In this document: positions 1 to 5,928 of the stretch, piece by piece
How positions within the stretch are numbered: the stretch's first letter is position 1
Layout of the letters: the number at the start of each line of letters is the position of its first letter
Source of the DNA: Hyphomicrobiales bacterium
GTDB lineage: Bacteria > Pseudomonadota > Alphaproteobacteria > Rhizobiales > Beijerinckiaceae
Assembly (NCBI GenBank): GCA_015655535.1
Contig: JAATEW010000131.1
Span: 1 to 11,108 of the forward strand
DNA: 11,108 bases
Direction: 5' to 3'
The notes under the pieces: generated by a model
Databases searched by the model: none
The model's input: only the letters and a program-made list of their open reading frames with translations
Told to the model about the DNA's origin: nothing
Made by a program: the position numbers and the translations under genes

Positions 1-131
1 ATGGCGCCAACAGTGCTTTTTCGCCGGGAAGGGCAGTCAGCGTCGAGATCAAGACTGGCAGCCCGCGCATCCTTGAATATATTTTCTCACCGCTCGTCGA
101 GACGGCCTCGCGAGCGATGAAAGAAAGGTGA
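1..131 (+). CDS. HlyD-family type I secretion periplasmic adaptor, C-terminal fragment (5' end outside window)
   Basis: Frame 3 is open from the left edge to a TGA at 129-131. It encodes a tail containing VEIKTGSPRILEYIFSPL followed by a basic end (MKER). This matches the extreme C-terminus of HlyD/PrtE-type membrane-fusion proteins, whose last beta-strand and anchor read roughly 'EIKTG.R..++YLLSPL...' with a final RER/KER. Such proteins bridge an inner-membrane ABC exporter and a TolC-like outer-membrane channel to secrete proteins in one step. Only about 42 codons are visible, so the start, the coiled coil and the transmembrane segment lie upstream of the window. The partner ABC exporter would be expected upstream too. 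The gene is convergent with the ABC permease at 367-1116. The family call rests on a short but distinctive motif. Confidence 0.75.
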   Translation, partial: GANSAFSPGRAVSVEIKTGSPRILEYIFSPLVETASRAMKER

Positions 132-205
132 GGCAACGAGAAGATTCTGAAGATGACTGCCAAGGATCGAAAAGGTCAGGATATTAGCGCGATTTCAATA
201 ATATA

Positions 206-261
206 GGTGTTCGCGGTTTCATCCTGTGCGGCGCGCCGATTATGTACGAACTGCGAACACC
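206..261. repeat. Interrupted inverted repeat downstream of the HlyD-type gene
   Basis: The left arm GGTGTTCGCGGTTTC (206-220) pairs with the right arm GAACTGCGAACACC (248-261), with one mismatch and a one-base bulge. The 27-base loop itself contains the perfect palindrome CGGCGCGCCG. It lies in the gap between the two convergent genes. It could be a bidirectional terminator stem, but there is no T-tract on either side, so its role is open. The rest of 132-366 shows no gene I can support. Confidence 0.4.
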
Positions 262-366
262 GGCGGTTAAAGCTCTTCAAATCTCCACCGTCAGCATATG
301 TCGATCTCGGTCAAATCCTGTCCGCGCATGATGCTTTTGAACCATTGCATCTGAACTTCCACTGCT

Positions 367-1116
367 CTAGCCGCTCAGCGCGGAGGCCCGCGCGGCCTTC
401 GCCAATAGGAGATCTGTCACCAGCAGCAGAGCAAGCGCGATGACGACCCAGGCCATGGTCTCAACCGTGTCGAGATGGCTCCGGGCATCGGCGATTTTTC
501 CGCCTATGCCGCTGCCGGCATCGATGACCTCGGCCATCAGCGCCATCTTCCAGGCAAAGCCGAGCGCGGTTGCAAGCGCCGGCAAAAGTGCCACGGCGAT
601 CTGCGGCAGTTTGATCTCGAAGAAGCGCTGGTTCCAGGGCGCATTGAAGGCCGCCGCGAGTTCGTCGAATTCGACATGCGACGAGCGCATGCCCGCGAAG
701 GCGCCCGCGAAGACCACGGGCGCTATGCCGATAGCGACGGTGAATGTCGGTACCAATCCTTGCGGGCCGAACCAAAGCAAAGCCAGCACGATCCAGATGA
801 TCGGCGGAATGCCGAGGATTACGGTTGCGATCGTTTCCAGCGTGACGCCGAGATCCTCATGTGCGCCGCCCAGGAGGCCGAGGACAAGACCGGCCGCGCC
901 GCCGAGCGTAAATCCGAGCAGCACATGCCAAGTGGTCACGCCGGCCGGCTGCCAGGCGGTGCCTGTGCGGATAAGATCTATGGCTTGCGCGAAGGCGTCG
1001 GCGGGCGCCGGCATGATGAAGGGGCCGCCGAACACGAAGGCCCATTGCCAAAGCCCGACGAGAACGCAAAGCCCGAGCGCGGCGAAAAAGGCGCGGCGTG
1101 CCGGCGGCCGTCTCAT
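367..1116 (-). CDS. ABC transporter permease, SsuC/TauC/NrtB type (BPD_transp_1)
   Basis: This 249-residue inner-membrane protein has a basic N-terminus and then hydrophobic segments around residues 11-30, 65-83, 95-116, 122-142, 173-195 and 221-240. That is the usual size and layout of importer permeases for sulfonate, taurine, nitrate or pyrimidine-precursor uptake. The cytoplasmic EAA coupling loop is at about residues 149-171 (ELAAAFNAP...IKLP). It normally contacts the ATPase. The conserved Gly of the EAA motif is replaced by Asn158 here. The ATG overlaps the TGA of the upstream substrate-binding-protein gene by 4 bp (1113-1116), which implies translational coupling. No ATPase gene is adjacent: the next gene downstream is convergent, and upstream lies the binding protein and then an unrelated outer-membrane protein. 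The substrate cannot be read from the sequence. Confidence 0.9.
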   Translation of the reverse strand: MRRPPARRAFFAALGLCVLVGLWQWAFVFGGPFIMPAPADAFAQAIDLIRTGTAWQPAGVTTWHVLLGFTLGGAAGLVLGLLGGAHEDLGVTLETIATVILGIPPIIWIVLALLWFGPQGLVPTFTVAIGIAPVVFAGAFAGMRSSHVEFDELAAAFNAPWNQRFFEIKLPQIAVALLPALATALGFAWKMALMAEVIDAGSGIGGKIADARSHLDTVETMAWVVIALALLLVTDLLLAKAARASALSG

Positions 1117-2126
1117 AGATCGAGATAGAAGGACGCGTCGGGCAGGTGTCCGTCGAGCGCGGCCGGCTGCAGCTCGATGATGACCTTGTAGAAATCTTCA
1201 AGCCCGGCGCGCGCGGATTTGGCCGACATGATCTTGATTTGCGAATGGTCGAGCGCGCCAAGGAACATGGGCTGATGATAGTGCATGAGCTTTTCGGCGA
1301 GCGCCGCCGCCTCCGGGCGGTTGGCGAAGACCCAATCTTTCGCCTGCGGAAGCCCGTCGCGCAAGAGCGGGATCAATTCGGGCGCTTCCTCGATCAGGCT
1401 GTCATGCACGCCGAGGCCGACCATGGGAATGCCGTCGCCGCCTTTATGCTTGATCCATATGTCCTGCAAGTTGAAGGCGCGAAACAGCTCCCGTCCCTGA
1501 TGCGACGCCGTCATGATCGCGACGGTCGCAGGCGGCTCCGACAGAATGGCCGTCTCGGCGCGTCCGGCTGCCAGCATTTGCGCGGCCTCCATCGGCGTTC
1601 CGACATAGGTGAGTTTGAAATCCTTATCGGGATCGAAGCCTTCCATATGCGCCACGGCGCGGAAGACGAGATCCGGCATGTCGTTGCGGAAAAAGCCCAG
1701 CACGGGCTTGCCGGCGAGATCCGCGAGCTTCGCGATCGAGCGGTCGCTGGTGACAATCGCGAGATGGCCCATGCCGAGCACGGCGAGAAGCTTCAAGGGC
1801 AGGCCGCGATTGGCGAGATTGGCTGGAACATGGGTCGGCGTCGTGAAAAGCTTCGAGCGATTGGCAACGGTCGCCGCGCGCAATTCGTCCGTATCGTGCC
1901 AGAGATGAAAGCTCGCATTGGGCAGAACGGGCGCGAGCGCGCCCGCATCGAAAAGACGCGCTACGGTGATCGAGGCAACCGTCGGGGCGCAGAGAATGTC
2001 GACATCGGCGACGGGCTTGCCGAAGGCCGAAGGCGCCAGCGGGCCTAACGCGCCCGCGGCGAGGCCGGTCAGGACCGAGCGCCGCGACAAGAATGGCAGA
2101 GGCATATTGATGCCGCTCTGGTTCAT
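1113..2126 (-). CDS. Tat-exported ABC transporter substrate-binding protein, NMT1/SsuA-like
   Basis: This is a periplasmic type II binding protein of 337 residues from the chosen ATG. The N-terminus has a twin-arginine signal (SRRSVL at residues 14-19) followed by a hydrophobic stretch ending near SAFG. The middle carries the fold's usual pattern: a 'LADLAGKPV' turn, then 'FDPDKDFKLTYVGTPMEAAQMLAAGRAETAIL' split across adjacent elements, then 'SEPPATVAIM'. This resembles the nitrate/sulfonate/thiamine-precursor (NMT1/THI5-like) binding proteins. The reading frame extends 7 codons upstream to a TTG at 2147. I prefer the ATG at 2126 because AAGCGGA sits about 6 bases before it; the ATG at 2105 is also possible and still keeps the Tat motif. 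It is the first gene of a two-gene operon with the permease. The ligand is not predictable from what I can see. Confidence 0.88.
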   Translation of the reverse strand: MNQSGINMPLPFLSRRSVLTGLAAGALGPLAPSAFGKPVADVDILCAPTVASITVARLFDAGALAPVLPNASFHLWHDTDELRAATVANRSKLFTTPTHVPANLANRGLPLKLLAVLGMGHLAIVTSDRSIAKLADLAGKPVLGFFRNDMPDLVFRAVAHMEGFDPDKDFKLTYVGTPMEAAQMLAAGRAETAILSEPPATVAIMTASHQGRELFRAFNLQDIWIKHKGGDGIPMVGLGVHDSLIEEAPELIPLLRDGLPQAKDWVFANRPEAAALAEKLMHYHQPMFLGALDHSQIKIMSAKSARAGLEDFYKVIIELQPAALDGHLPDASFYLDL

Positions 2127-2166
2127 TTGAAATCCGCTTCTATCCAATCATAGCGTGATCAGAGGG

Positions 2167-2250
2167 CCGTCATTGCGAGAAGCAAAGCTCCGAAGCAATC
2201 CATGCTATGGAGCGGCTTCCTGGATTGCTTCGCTTCGCTCGCAATGACGG
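2167..2250. repeat. REP-like palindromic repeat, 'CATTGCGAG...GAAGCAATCC' type
   Basis: The left arm starts CCGTCATTGCGAG (2167-2179) and ends GAAGCAATCCA (2192-2202). The right arm starts TGGATTGCTTCGC (2221) and ends CTCGCAATGACGG (2250). The arms pair over most of their length and the 18-base centre is itself partly self-complementary. Intergenic palindromes with this core are frequent in alphaproteobacterial genomes; false translations of them give the familiar 'SLRAKRSNPG' peptide. It sits 17 bases past the stop of the outer-membrane protein gene and 40 bases before the binding-protein gene, where it may act as a transcription barrier. Confidence 0.8.
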
Positions 2251-2267
2251 CTTACATCCGTTGATCC

Positions 2268-3455
2268 TTAGAACCCAAGTCTGGCGGCGACCGTGAGCTG
2301 CCAGGCGCGGCCCAATTGCGGGCCGTTCAAATCCTGAAAGACGGGCGCGCCGCCTTCGACGTCGAGATGCAGGGCCGGGCCAAGACCCAAAGGCGCGCCG
2401 TCCATTTCGATGCCGCCCAGAAGATCGATGCGCTTGCCGCCGTAATAGGCCGGATTGGTCCCTTGCATGAGCCCCGAGATCTGCGAGTCGGCGCCATGAA
2501 TATGGTCCTGGATCGAGCCGACGGCACGGCCGGTCAAAGTAATGCCTGGAATCAGCGTATAACCGGCCCAGCCGCTCCATTCGTTCAAATTGCCGTAGCG
2601 ATAGCCTTCCGAATTATCGCCGAGCGGAAAGCGTCCGCGATAGATCATGCCCCAGGACCATTGCGCTATATGGCCCGTATAGGACACGCCCGGCAGGAAA
2701 TCGACCGTGCCGGTGCCGAGCTGCATGCCGTAATTGGCCCGCATGTTCATGAATGTGCCCATGGGGCTCAGCATCGAAATCTGCTCGGTCGTGCTGCCGG
2801 AGGGCAGGCTCAAGCCGAAATTCAGATGCAGATGGTGGACCGGGTCCTGATAGATCCGCCAGAGCGACGACACCATCGTGTCGCCGACGCCGGAGGTTTC
2901 CGCGGTGGACGAGCCGACGATGCCGGTGCCCTTCATATTATAGGTGGTCATGGTCATGCTCTTTTGGAGAAAGGAACCCATGACCATCAGATTGAGCCAG
3001 TCGGTGATGCCATACATGGCGTGAAACATATGCGACTGGACATCCATGGATGTCGGCACGATGCGATAGAAGTTCATCGCCATGCCGCCCATCATCACCG
3101 GTGCGGGCGTCTTCGTGTTCAAGATCGCCTGGTCGGATGCCGTGGAGCCGCCGACGTAATTATCCGCCATATGCATGAACATCGGCGTGTAGCTCAGCAT
3201 GAAGCCGCCGGCGCCGACCATGCCGCCGCCGAAGACGCCGGCCGGGATATGGCTGTGATCCATGCCCCCATGATCCATGCTGCCGTCCGGGCCGGTGGTC
3301 ATGGAGAAGGGCATGGGAATGAGCGGCGCTTGCGGACCCGGCATATCCATGGCGCGCGCGGGCAGGGCGGCGGTAAGGCCCGATGCCGCAATCGTCAAAG
3401 CGAAAAGGGCCCGCCGATTGCCGGCCATGTCCATCCTCAAGCGAACCGAATCCAT
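2268..3455 (-). CDS. Met/His-rich outer-membrane beta-barrel protein (PF13557-like 'transporter'), putative copper-linked
   Basis: The ATG at 3455 is chosen because GGGGGA lies 6 bases upstream; the frame runs 14 codons further but without support. The 395-residue product has an N-terminal signal peptide (RR at residues 13-14, hydrophobic core 16-32, likely cleavage after ARA at 35). A Met/His-rich segment follows (MDMPG, then MDHGGMDHSH at 60-69), and the rest is glycine- and aromatic-rich, consistent with amphipathic beta-strands. The chain ends in ARLGF, a typical outer-membrane barrel C-terminus with terminal Phe. The pattern '..MYGITDWLNLMVMGSF...TSGVGDT..' is what I recall from the phenol-degradation MetA-like/'transporter' barrels often found near copper-resistance genes. 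Clusters of Met and His suggest soft-metal (Cu/Ag) binding, but this is inference. It probably has its own promoter in the AT-rich 3456-3600 region. Confidence 0.75.
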   Translation of the reverse strand: MDSVRLRMDMAGNRRALFALTIAASGLTAALPARAMDMPGPQAPLIPMPFSMTTGPDGSMDHGGMDHSHIPAGVFGGGMVGAGGFMLSYTPMFMHMADNYVGGSTASDQAILNTKTPAPVMMGGMAMNFYRIVPTSMDVQSHMFHAMYGITDWLNLMVMGSFLQKSMTMTTYNMKGTGIVGSSTAETSGVGDTMVSSLWRIYQDPVHHLHLNFGLSLPSGSTTEQISMLSPMGTFMNMRANYGMQLGTGTVDFLPGVSYTGHIAQWSWGMIYRGRFPLGDNSEGYRYGNLNEWSGWAGYTLIPGITLTGRAVGSIQDHIHGADSQISGLMQGTNPAYYGGKRIDLLGGIEMDGAPLGLGPALHLDVEGGAPVFQDLNGPQLGRAWQLTVAARLGF

Positions 3456-3508
3456 TTCGAATCCCCCACCCGCCGCGGCTCTGAATCGAGAGCGCAAATC
3501 ACGGATAT

Positions 3509-3538
3509 GGTATATCTATATTTATATAGCTCTGTGAA
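3509..3538 (-). promoter_or_regulatory. Possible sigma70-like promoter of the outer-membrane protein gene
   Basis: On the minus strand TTCACA (3533-3538) is followed after 18 bases by TATACC (3509-3514), in a strikingly AT-rich patch within GC-rich DNA. The patch includes the perfect inverted repeat CTATATTTATATAG (3516-3529). Transcription from here would give a leader of about 45 bases before the ATG at 3455. Neither element is close to consensus, so this is tentative. Confidence 0.3.
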
Positions 3539-3587
3539 CCCACATTTATGAAATTAAAGTTCATAACGAGAAGGAAAATCAATGCTG

Positions 3588-3601
3588 TGACAATCATGTC
3601 A
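3588..3601. promoter_or_regulatory. Short inverted repeat TGACA-N4-TGTCA, possible operator
   Basis: A perfect 5-bp dyad with a 4-base spacer lies between the outer-membrane protein gene and DUF2214, about 50 bases upstream of the tentative promoter. It has the size of a dimeric regulator site, but matches no operator that I recognise, and a dyad this short can arise by chance. Confidence 0.15.
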
Positions 3602-3694
3602 TAAGCGACGACCAGCGGTCTATTGTGTTATAATATACAGGGCTTGAAAGGAATGAGGCGTGGCTGGTACGGACCGCGACCCGCGGCCGTCGGT

Positions 3695-4135
3695 TCAGCC
3701 GAACTCGCCATAGCCGCGCGCCATGGCCGCGGCGAAAATCGGGAGCAGGGCGAAGAGCCCGAGTTCCAGCCAAAGATAGAGCCGCGTGCCTTTCACTTGC
3801 GCGTCCGTCGGGATCACCTTTGCCCGGCGCCATCGGATATAGGCGAAGGTCGGCGGCAGCGAGAGCAGGCCGATCGCGGCGAAGGTCCCGATCTTCGCCC
3901 AGAAGAAAGCGTTATGCGCGTAATAATCCCAGCCTTTCGCGGCAAAGATCGCGCGTGAAAAACCGACGATGATGATGAGGCCCGCGAGCAGGCCATACCA
4001 GAGGTCGATCGCGCCCATTTGCGCCACCGCCGTCTGATCCATGCCGCGCCGCAGGAGAATAAGCTCTGTTACGAGCACGCCGAAAATAGCGAAGATCAGA
4101 AGGTGATGGTCTATTGCCAGCACAAGATCGAGCAT
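3695..4135 (-). CDS. DUF2214 family four-helix membrane protein
   Basis: This 146-residue integral membrane protein has hydrophobic segments at about residues 3-26, 48-66, 79-99 and 122-140. It begins with a His pair in the first helix (DHHLLIFAIFG) and contains 'IDLWYGLLAGLIIIVGFSRA', 'GWDYYAHNAFFWAKIG' and 'PPTFAYIRWRR'. These are hallmarks of the DUF2214 (PF09980) family, as is the length of about 150. The biochemical role of the family is unknown. The conserved His residues within or near the membrane invite a haem or metal role, but nothing here proves it. The ATG at 4135 follows GGGAGA by 5 bases, a good ribosome-binding site. The gene points the same way as the outer-membrane protein gene 239 bases downstream; the AT-rich gap suggests separate transcription. 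Confidence 0.85.
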   Translation of the reverse strand: MLDLVLAIDHHLLIFAIFGVLVTELILLRRGMDQTAVAQMGAIDLWYGLLAGLIIIVGFSRAIFAAKGWDYYAHNAFFWAKIGTFAAIGLLSLPPTFAYIRWRRAKVIPTDAQVKGTRLYLWLELGLFALLPIFAAAMARGYGEFG

Positions 4136-4176
4136 GGTCGTCTCCCATGATGCCGCCGGCGAGAGGGCTTAGGCCT

Positions 4177-4221
4177 TTGGACCTGCCTTAGGTCCAAGCG
4201 ATGTGCGCCCGCGTACATCGC
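4177..4221. repeat. Two back-to-back perfect hairpins in the 5' region of the DUF2214 gene
   Basis: Hairpin 1 is TTGGACCT (4177-4184), loop GCCTT, then AGGTCCAA (4190-4197): an 8-bp perfect stem. Directly adjoining it, hairpin 2 is GCGATGT (4198-4204), a 10-base loop, then ACATCGC (4215-4221): a 7-bp perfect stem. They begin 42 bases upstream of the DUF2214 ATG. No T-run follows on either strand, so a simple intrinsic terminator is unlikely. They could be leader RNA structure or dyad operator sites. Confidence 0.5.
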
Positions 4222-4330
4222 GCGCAAGCCTATGCGCCACTGTGCCCGTTGCAAAGGCCGGATCGGTGCGGCCGATGACCGTCTATCTGGCTTATGCTAG
4301 GGTTCGGACTTTATGATCCGCAGCTCAAAA

Positions 4331-4377
4331 CCCTCGTCCTTCGAGACGCCCGCTGCGCGGGCTTCTCAGGATGAGGG
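4331..4377. repeat. REP-like palindrome, 'CCTCGTCCTTCGAGA...TCAGGATGAGG' type
   Basis: The left arm CCCTCGTCCTTCGAGACG (4331 on) pairs with the right arm CTTCTCAGGATGAGGG (ending 4377). The centre is CCCGC-TGC-GCGGG. Mismatches and bulges fall where such elements usually vary. This is a common dispersed intergenic repeat of Rhizobiales genomes and differs from the one at 2167-2250. Confidence 0.75.
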
Positions 4378-4469
4378 ATCGGCTGATCAGGTCCGGCCCC
4401 TAGGTTCGATGGATTCCTTATGACGCGGTTGGGTGGTTTGATGGGCGATGTGGGGAAGGCGGTCCTGTC

Positions 4470-5807
4470 GTGACGGACCGGCCGGGTTTGAACTGGGCCG
4501 CTGCGGGCAAGTCCTCGGAAGGCAAATCCGCCGAAGGCAAGTCTGCGGAGGGCAAGGGGCCGCGCAAGGCACCGCCGCGCAAGGCATGGCCGCGCTGGGC
4601 GACCGTTCTCATTGTCGCGGGGCTTGCCGGCGGTTTCGATCTCGCCTGGTTCATGTTTCATCCGAGCGAGCAGCAATCGGCCGAGCGCAACCAACCCCTG
4701 CCCGCGCGCCAAACGCCTGCCGAACCCGCCAATCTTGTCGAAGCCGAGAGCCCGCAGATCGCCTTCGACGAGGCGAAGGCTGCCGCCACAGTGCAGGCCT
4801 GGGACGATTTTCTGGCCAAGGTCGATGCCGGCCAGGTTCAAACCGGCCCGCTCACCGATCAGGCGCGCCAGGAACGCGCGAAGCTCATTGCGGCGCAAGA
4901 GACGCAGCCGGCTTTCGACGCGGCGCGGACCGCGAACACAGTCCAGGCTTGGGACGATTTTCTCGCCAAGGTGGATATGGGCGAAGTGCAGCGCGGGCCG
5001 CTCGTCGATCAGGCCCGGCAGGAACGCGGCAAGCTTGTCGCAGCCGAGAATACGCGGCTCGGATTCGATCAGGCGAAGGCGGCGAATACGGTCGAGGCCT
5101 GGGACGAATTTCTGGCCGAGGTCAATGCCGGCACCTATCAATCCGGGCCCCTGGCCGATCGGGCCAAGCGCGAACGTGCCAAGCTCATCGCCGCGCAAAA
5201 CCCGCAGGTGGCCTTCGATGAGGCGAAGACCGCGGGCACGGTGGAAGCCTGGGACGCCTATCTCGCCAAGGTGCGCGCGGGAGAGATCATGGGCGGACCG
5301 CTTGCCGACCGCGCGCGGCGCGAACGCGGCATGTTGCTCACCGGCCAGCTTCAGGAGGAGTTGCGGCGCGTCGGCTGCGATCCCGGCCCATCGACATCGG
5401 ATTGGCGCGAGGGCTCGCGCCGCGCGCTGCAAAATTTCAATGAGAGTGCCGGCACGAGTCTCGACGTGACCGCCGCGACACCCGAAGCGCTCAAGGCCGT
5501 GCAGGGTCAGGCGTCCCGTGTGTGTCCGCTTGTCTGCGACCGTGGCCTCAAGGCGGAAGGCGACACATGCGTCGCCATCGAGTGCCACCCGGACGACCCG
5601 GCGACCTGCGAGAAGCCGGCGGCGCAGCAGGGGCAGCCCTTGAAGCAGGACGATCTTCAGGAGCGGCCGGACCGGCAAGAGCGTTTGGACCGGCCTGAGC
5701 GCCAGGAGCGCCCGCGCCATCGCGAGCGCGCCGTGCAACGGCATTCGCAGCAGAAGTCATCGCGCGGCGGCAATTGCATGGTGTTTGGCGTGAAGAAGCC
5801 GTGCTGA
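4470..5807 (+). CDS. Single-pass membrane protein with four 50-residue repeats and a Cys-rich C-terminal module
   Basis: The GTG start at 4470 follows GGGGAAGG by about 10 bases; no in-frame ATG is better placed. The 445-residue product has a basic, low-complexity cytoplasmic tail (SEGK/AEGK repeats, residues 15-29), one transmembrane helix at about 43-63, and then a presumably periplasmic part. Four repeats of exactly 50 residues follow (91-140, 141-190, 191-240, 241-290), each with the pattern FD.A+.A.TV.AWD.FLA+V..G....GPL.D.A+.ER..L. A module at about 292-372 (LQEELRRVGCDPG, ALQNFNESAGT, CPLVC, GDTCVAIEC) resembles the C-terminal domain I recall from rhizobial caspase-like proteins, which is related to peptidoglycan-binding folds. 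Residues 397-417 are RPDRQER-type repeats, and the end (NCMVFGVKKPC) resembles the closing motif of those proteins. No protease domain is present. Function unknown. Confidence 0.85.
   Translation: MTDRPGLNWAAAGKSSEGKSAEGKSAEGKGPRKAPPRKAWPRWATVLIVAGLAGGFDLAWFMFHPSEQQSAERNQPLPARQTPAEPANLVEAESPQIAFDEAKAAATVQAWDDFLAKVDAGQVQTGPLTDQARQERAKLIAAQETQPAFDAARTANTVQAWDDFLAKVDMGEVQRGPLVDQARQERGKLVAAENTRLGFDQAKAANTVEAWDEFLAEVNAGTYQSGPLADRAKRERAKLIAAQNPQVAFDEAKTAGTVEAWDAYLAKVRAGEIMGGPLADRARRERGMLLTGQLQEELRRVGCDPGPSTSDWREGSRRALQNFNESAGTSLDVTAATPEALKAVQGQASRVCPLVCDRGLKAEGDTCVAIECHPDDPATCEKPAAQQGQPLKQDDLQERPDRQERLDRPERQERPRHRERAVQRHSQQKSSRGGNCMVFGVKKPC
4741..5340 (+). repeat. Four in-frame 150-bp tandem coding repeats
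   Basis: Equivalent codons (the '(A/G)FD' box) begin at 4761, 4911, 5061 and 5211, an exact 150-base period. The copies have diverged at synonymous and non-synonymous sites, so this is an old internal amplification rather than a recent or slippage-prone one. They encode residues 91-290 of the membrane protein; each unit is predicted to form alpha-helices of a TPR-like kind. Confidence 0.85.
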
Positions 5808-5844
5808 CGGAGGTGCTTTGCTAAGCGCGCGATGAGTATGCTTC

Positions 5845-5876
5845 CTAGCGGGCTAAAAAGCTAGCGGGCTAAAAAG
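5845..5876. repeat. Perfect 16-bp tandem direct repeat (two copies)
   Basis: CTAGCGGGCTAAAAAG occurs at 5845-5860 and again immediately at 5861-5876. Each unit contains the small dyad TAGC-GG-GCTA followed by A5. On the minus strand each unit begins with T5, ahead of the dyad rather than after it. It lies between the convergent repeat-protein and KAP NTPase genes, near the left compositional edge of the low-GC insert. No further copy is seen at the right edge. Confidence 0.7.
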
Positions 5877-5928
5877 GATGATGTTGGTAGATTCGATTGT
5901 CTCAAAAAGCGCTATTCCGCATTGTACG

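Larger units (their letters stand above)
4136..4469. other. Divergent intergenic region (334 bp)
   Basis: This region separates the DUF2214 gene (-) from the repeat-protein gene (+). It holds two adjacent hairpins (4177-4221) and a REP-like palindrome (4331-4377), listed separately. Promoters for both genes should lie here, but I see no convincing -35/-10 pair. No coding frame in it looks genuine. Confidence 0.6.

Noticed and set aside
207..443. A 78-codon plus-strand frame starting with GTG within the inverted repeat
   Set aside because: It has no ribosome-binding site and no recognisable product, and it runs into the antisense strand of the permease gene.
2316..3551. A 411-codon open frame on the plus strand opposite the outer-membrane protein
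   Set aside because: It is an antisense shadow: no recognisable domain and a His/Arg/Ala-rich composition typical of reading a GC-rich gene backwards. The minus-strand frame has a signal peptide, a ribosome-binding site and a barrel C-terminus.
3629..3634. A perfect TATAAT on the plus strand
   Set aside because: No -35 match lies 17 bases upstream (CGACGA), and no credible plus-strand gene follows.
3674..3686. CCGCG-ACC-CGCGG hairpin just past the DUF2214 stop as a terminator
   Set aside because: The stem is only 5 bp, and no T-run follows in the direction of transcription.
4311..5744. A 477-codon open frame on the minus strand opposite the repeat protein
   Set aside because: It is antisense to a gene with clear domain and repeat structure, has no family resemblance, and its C-terminus is just the translated REP-like palindrome. 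Long antisense frames are expected in high-GC DNA.
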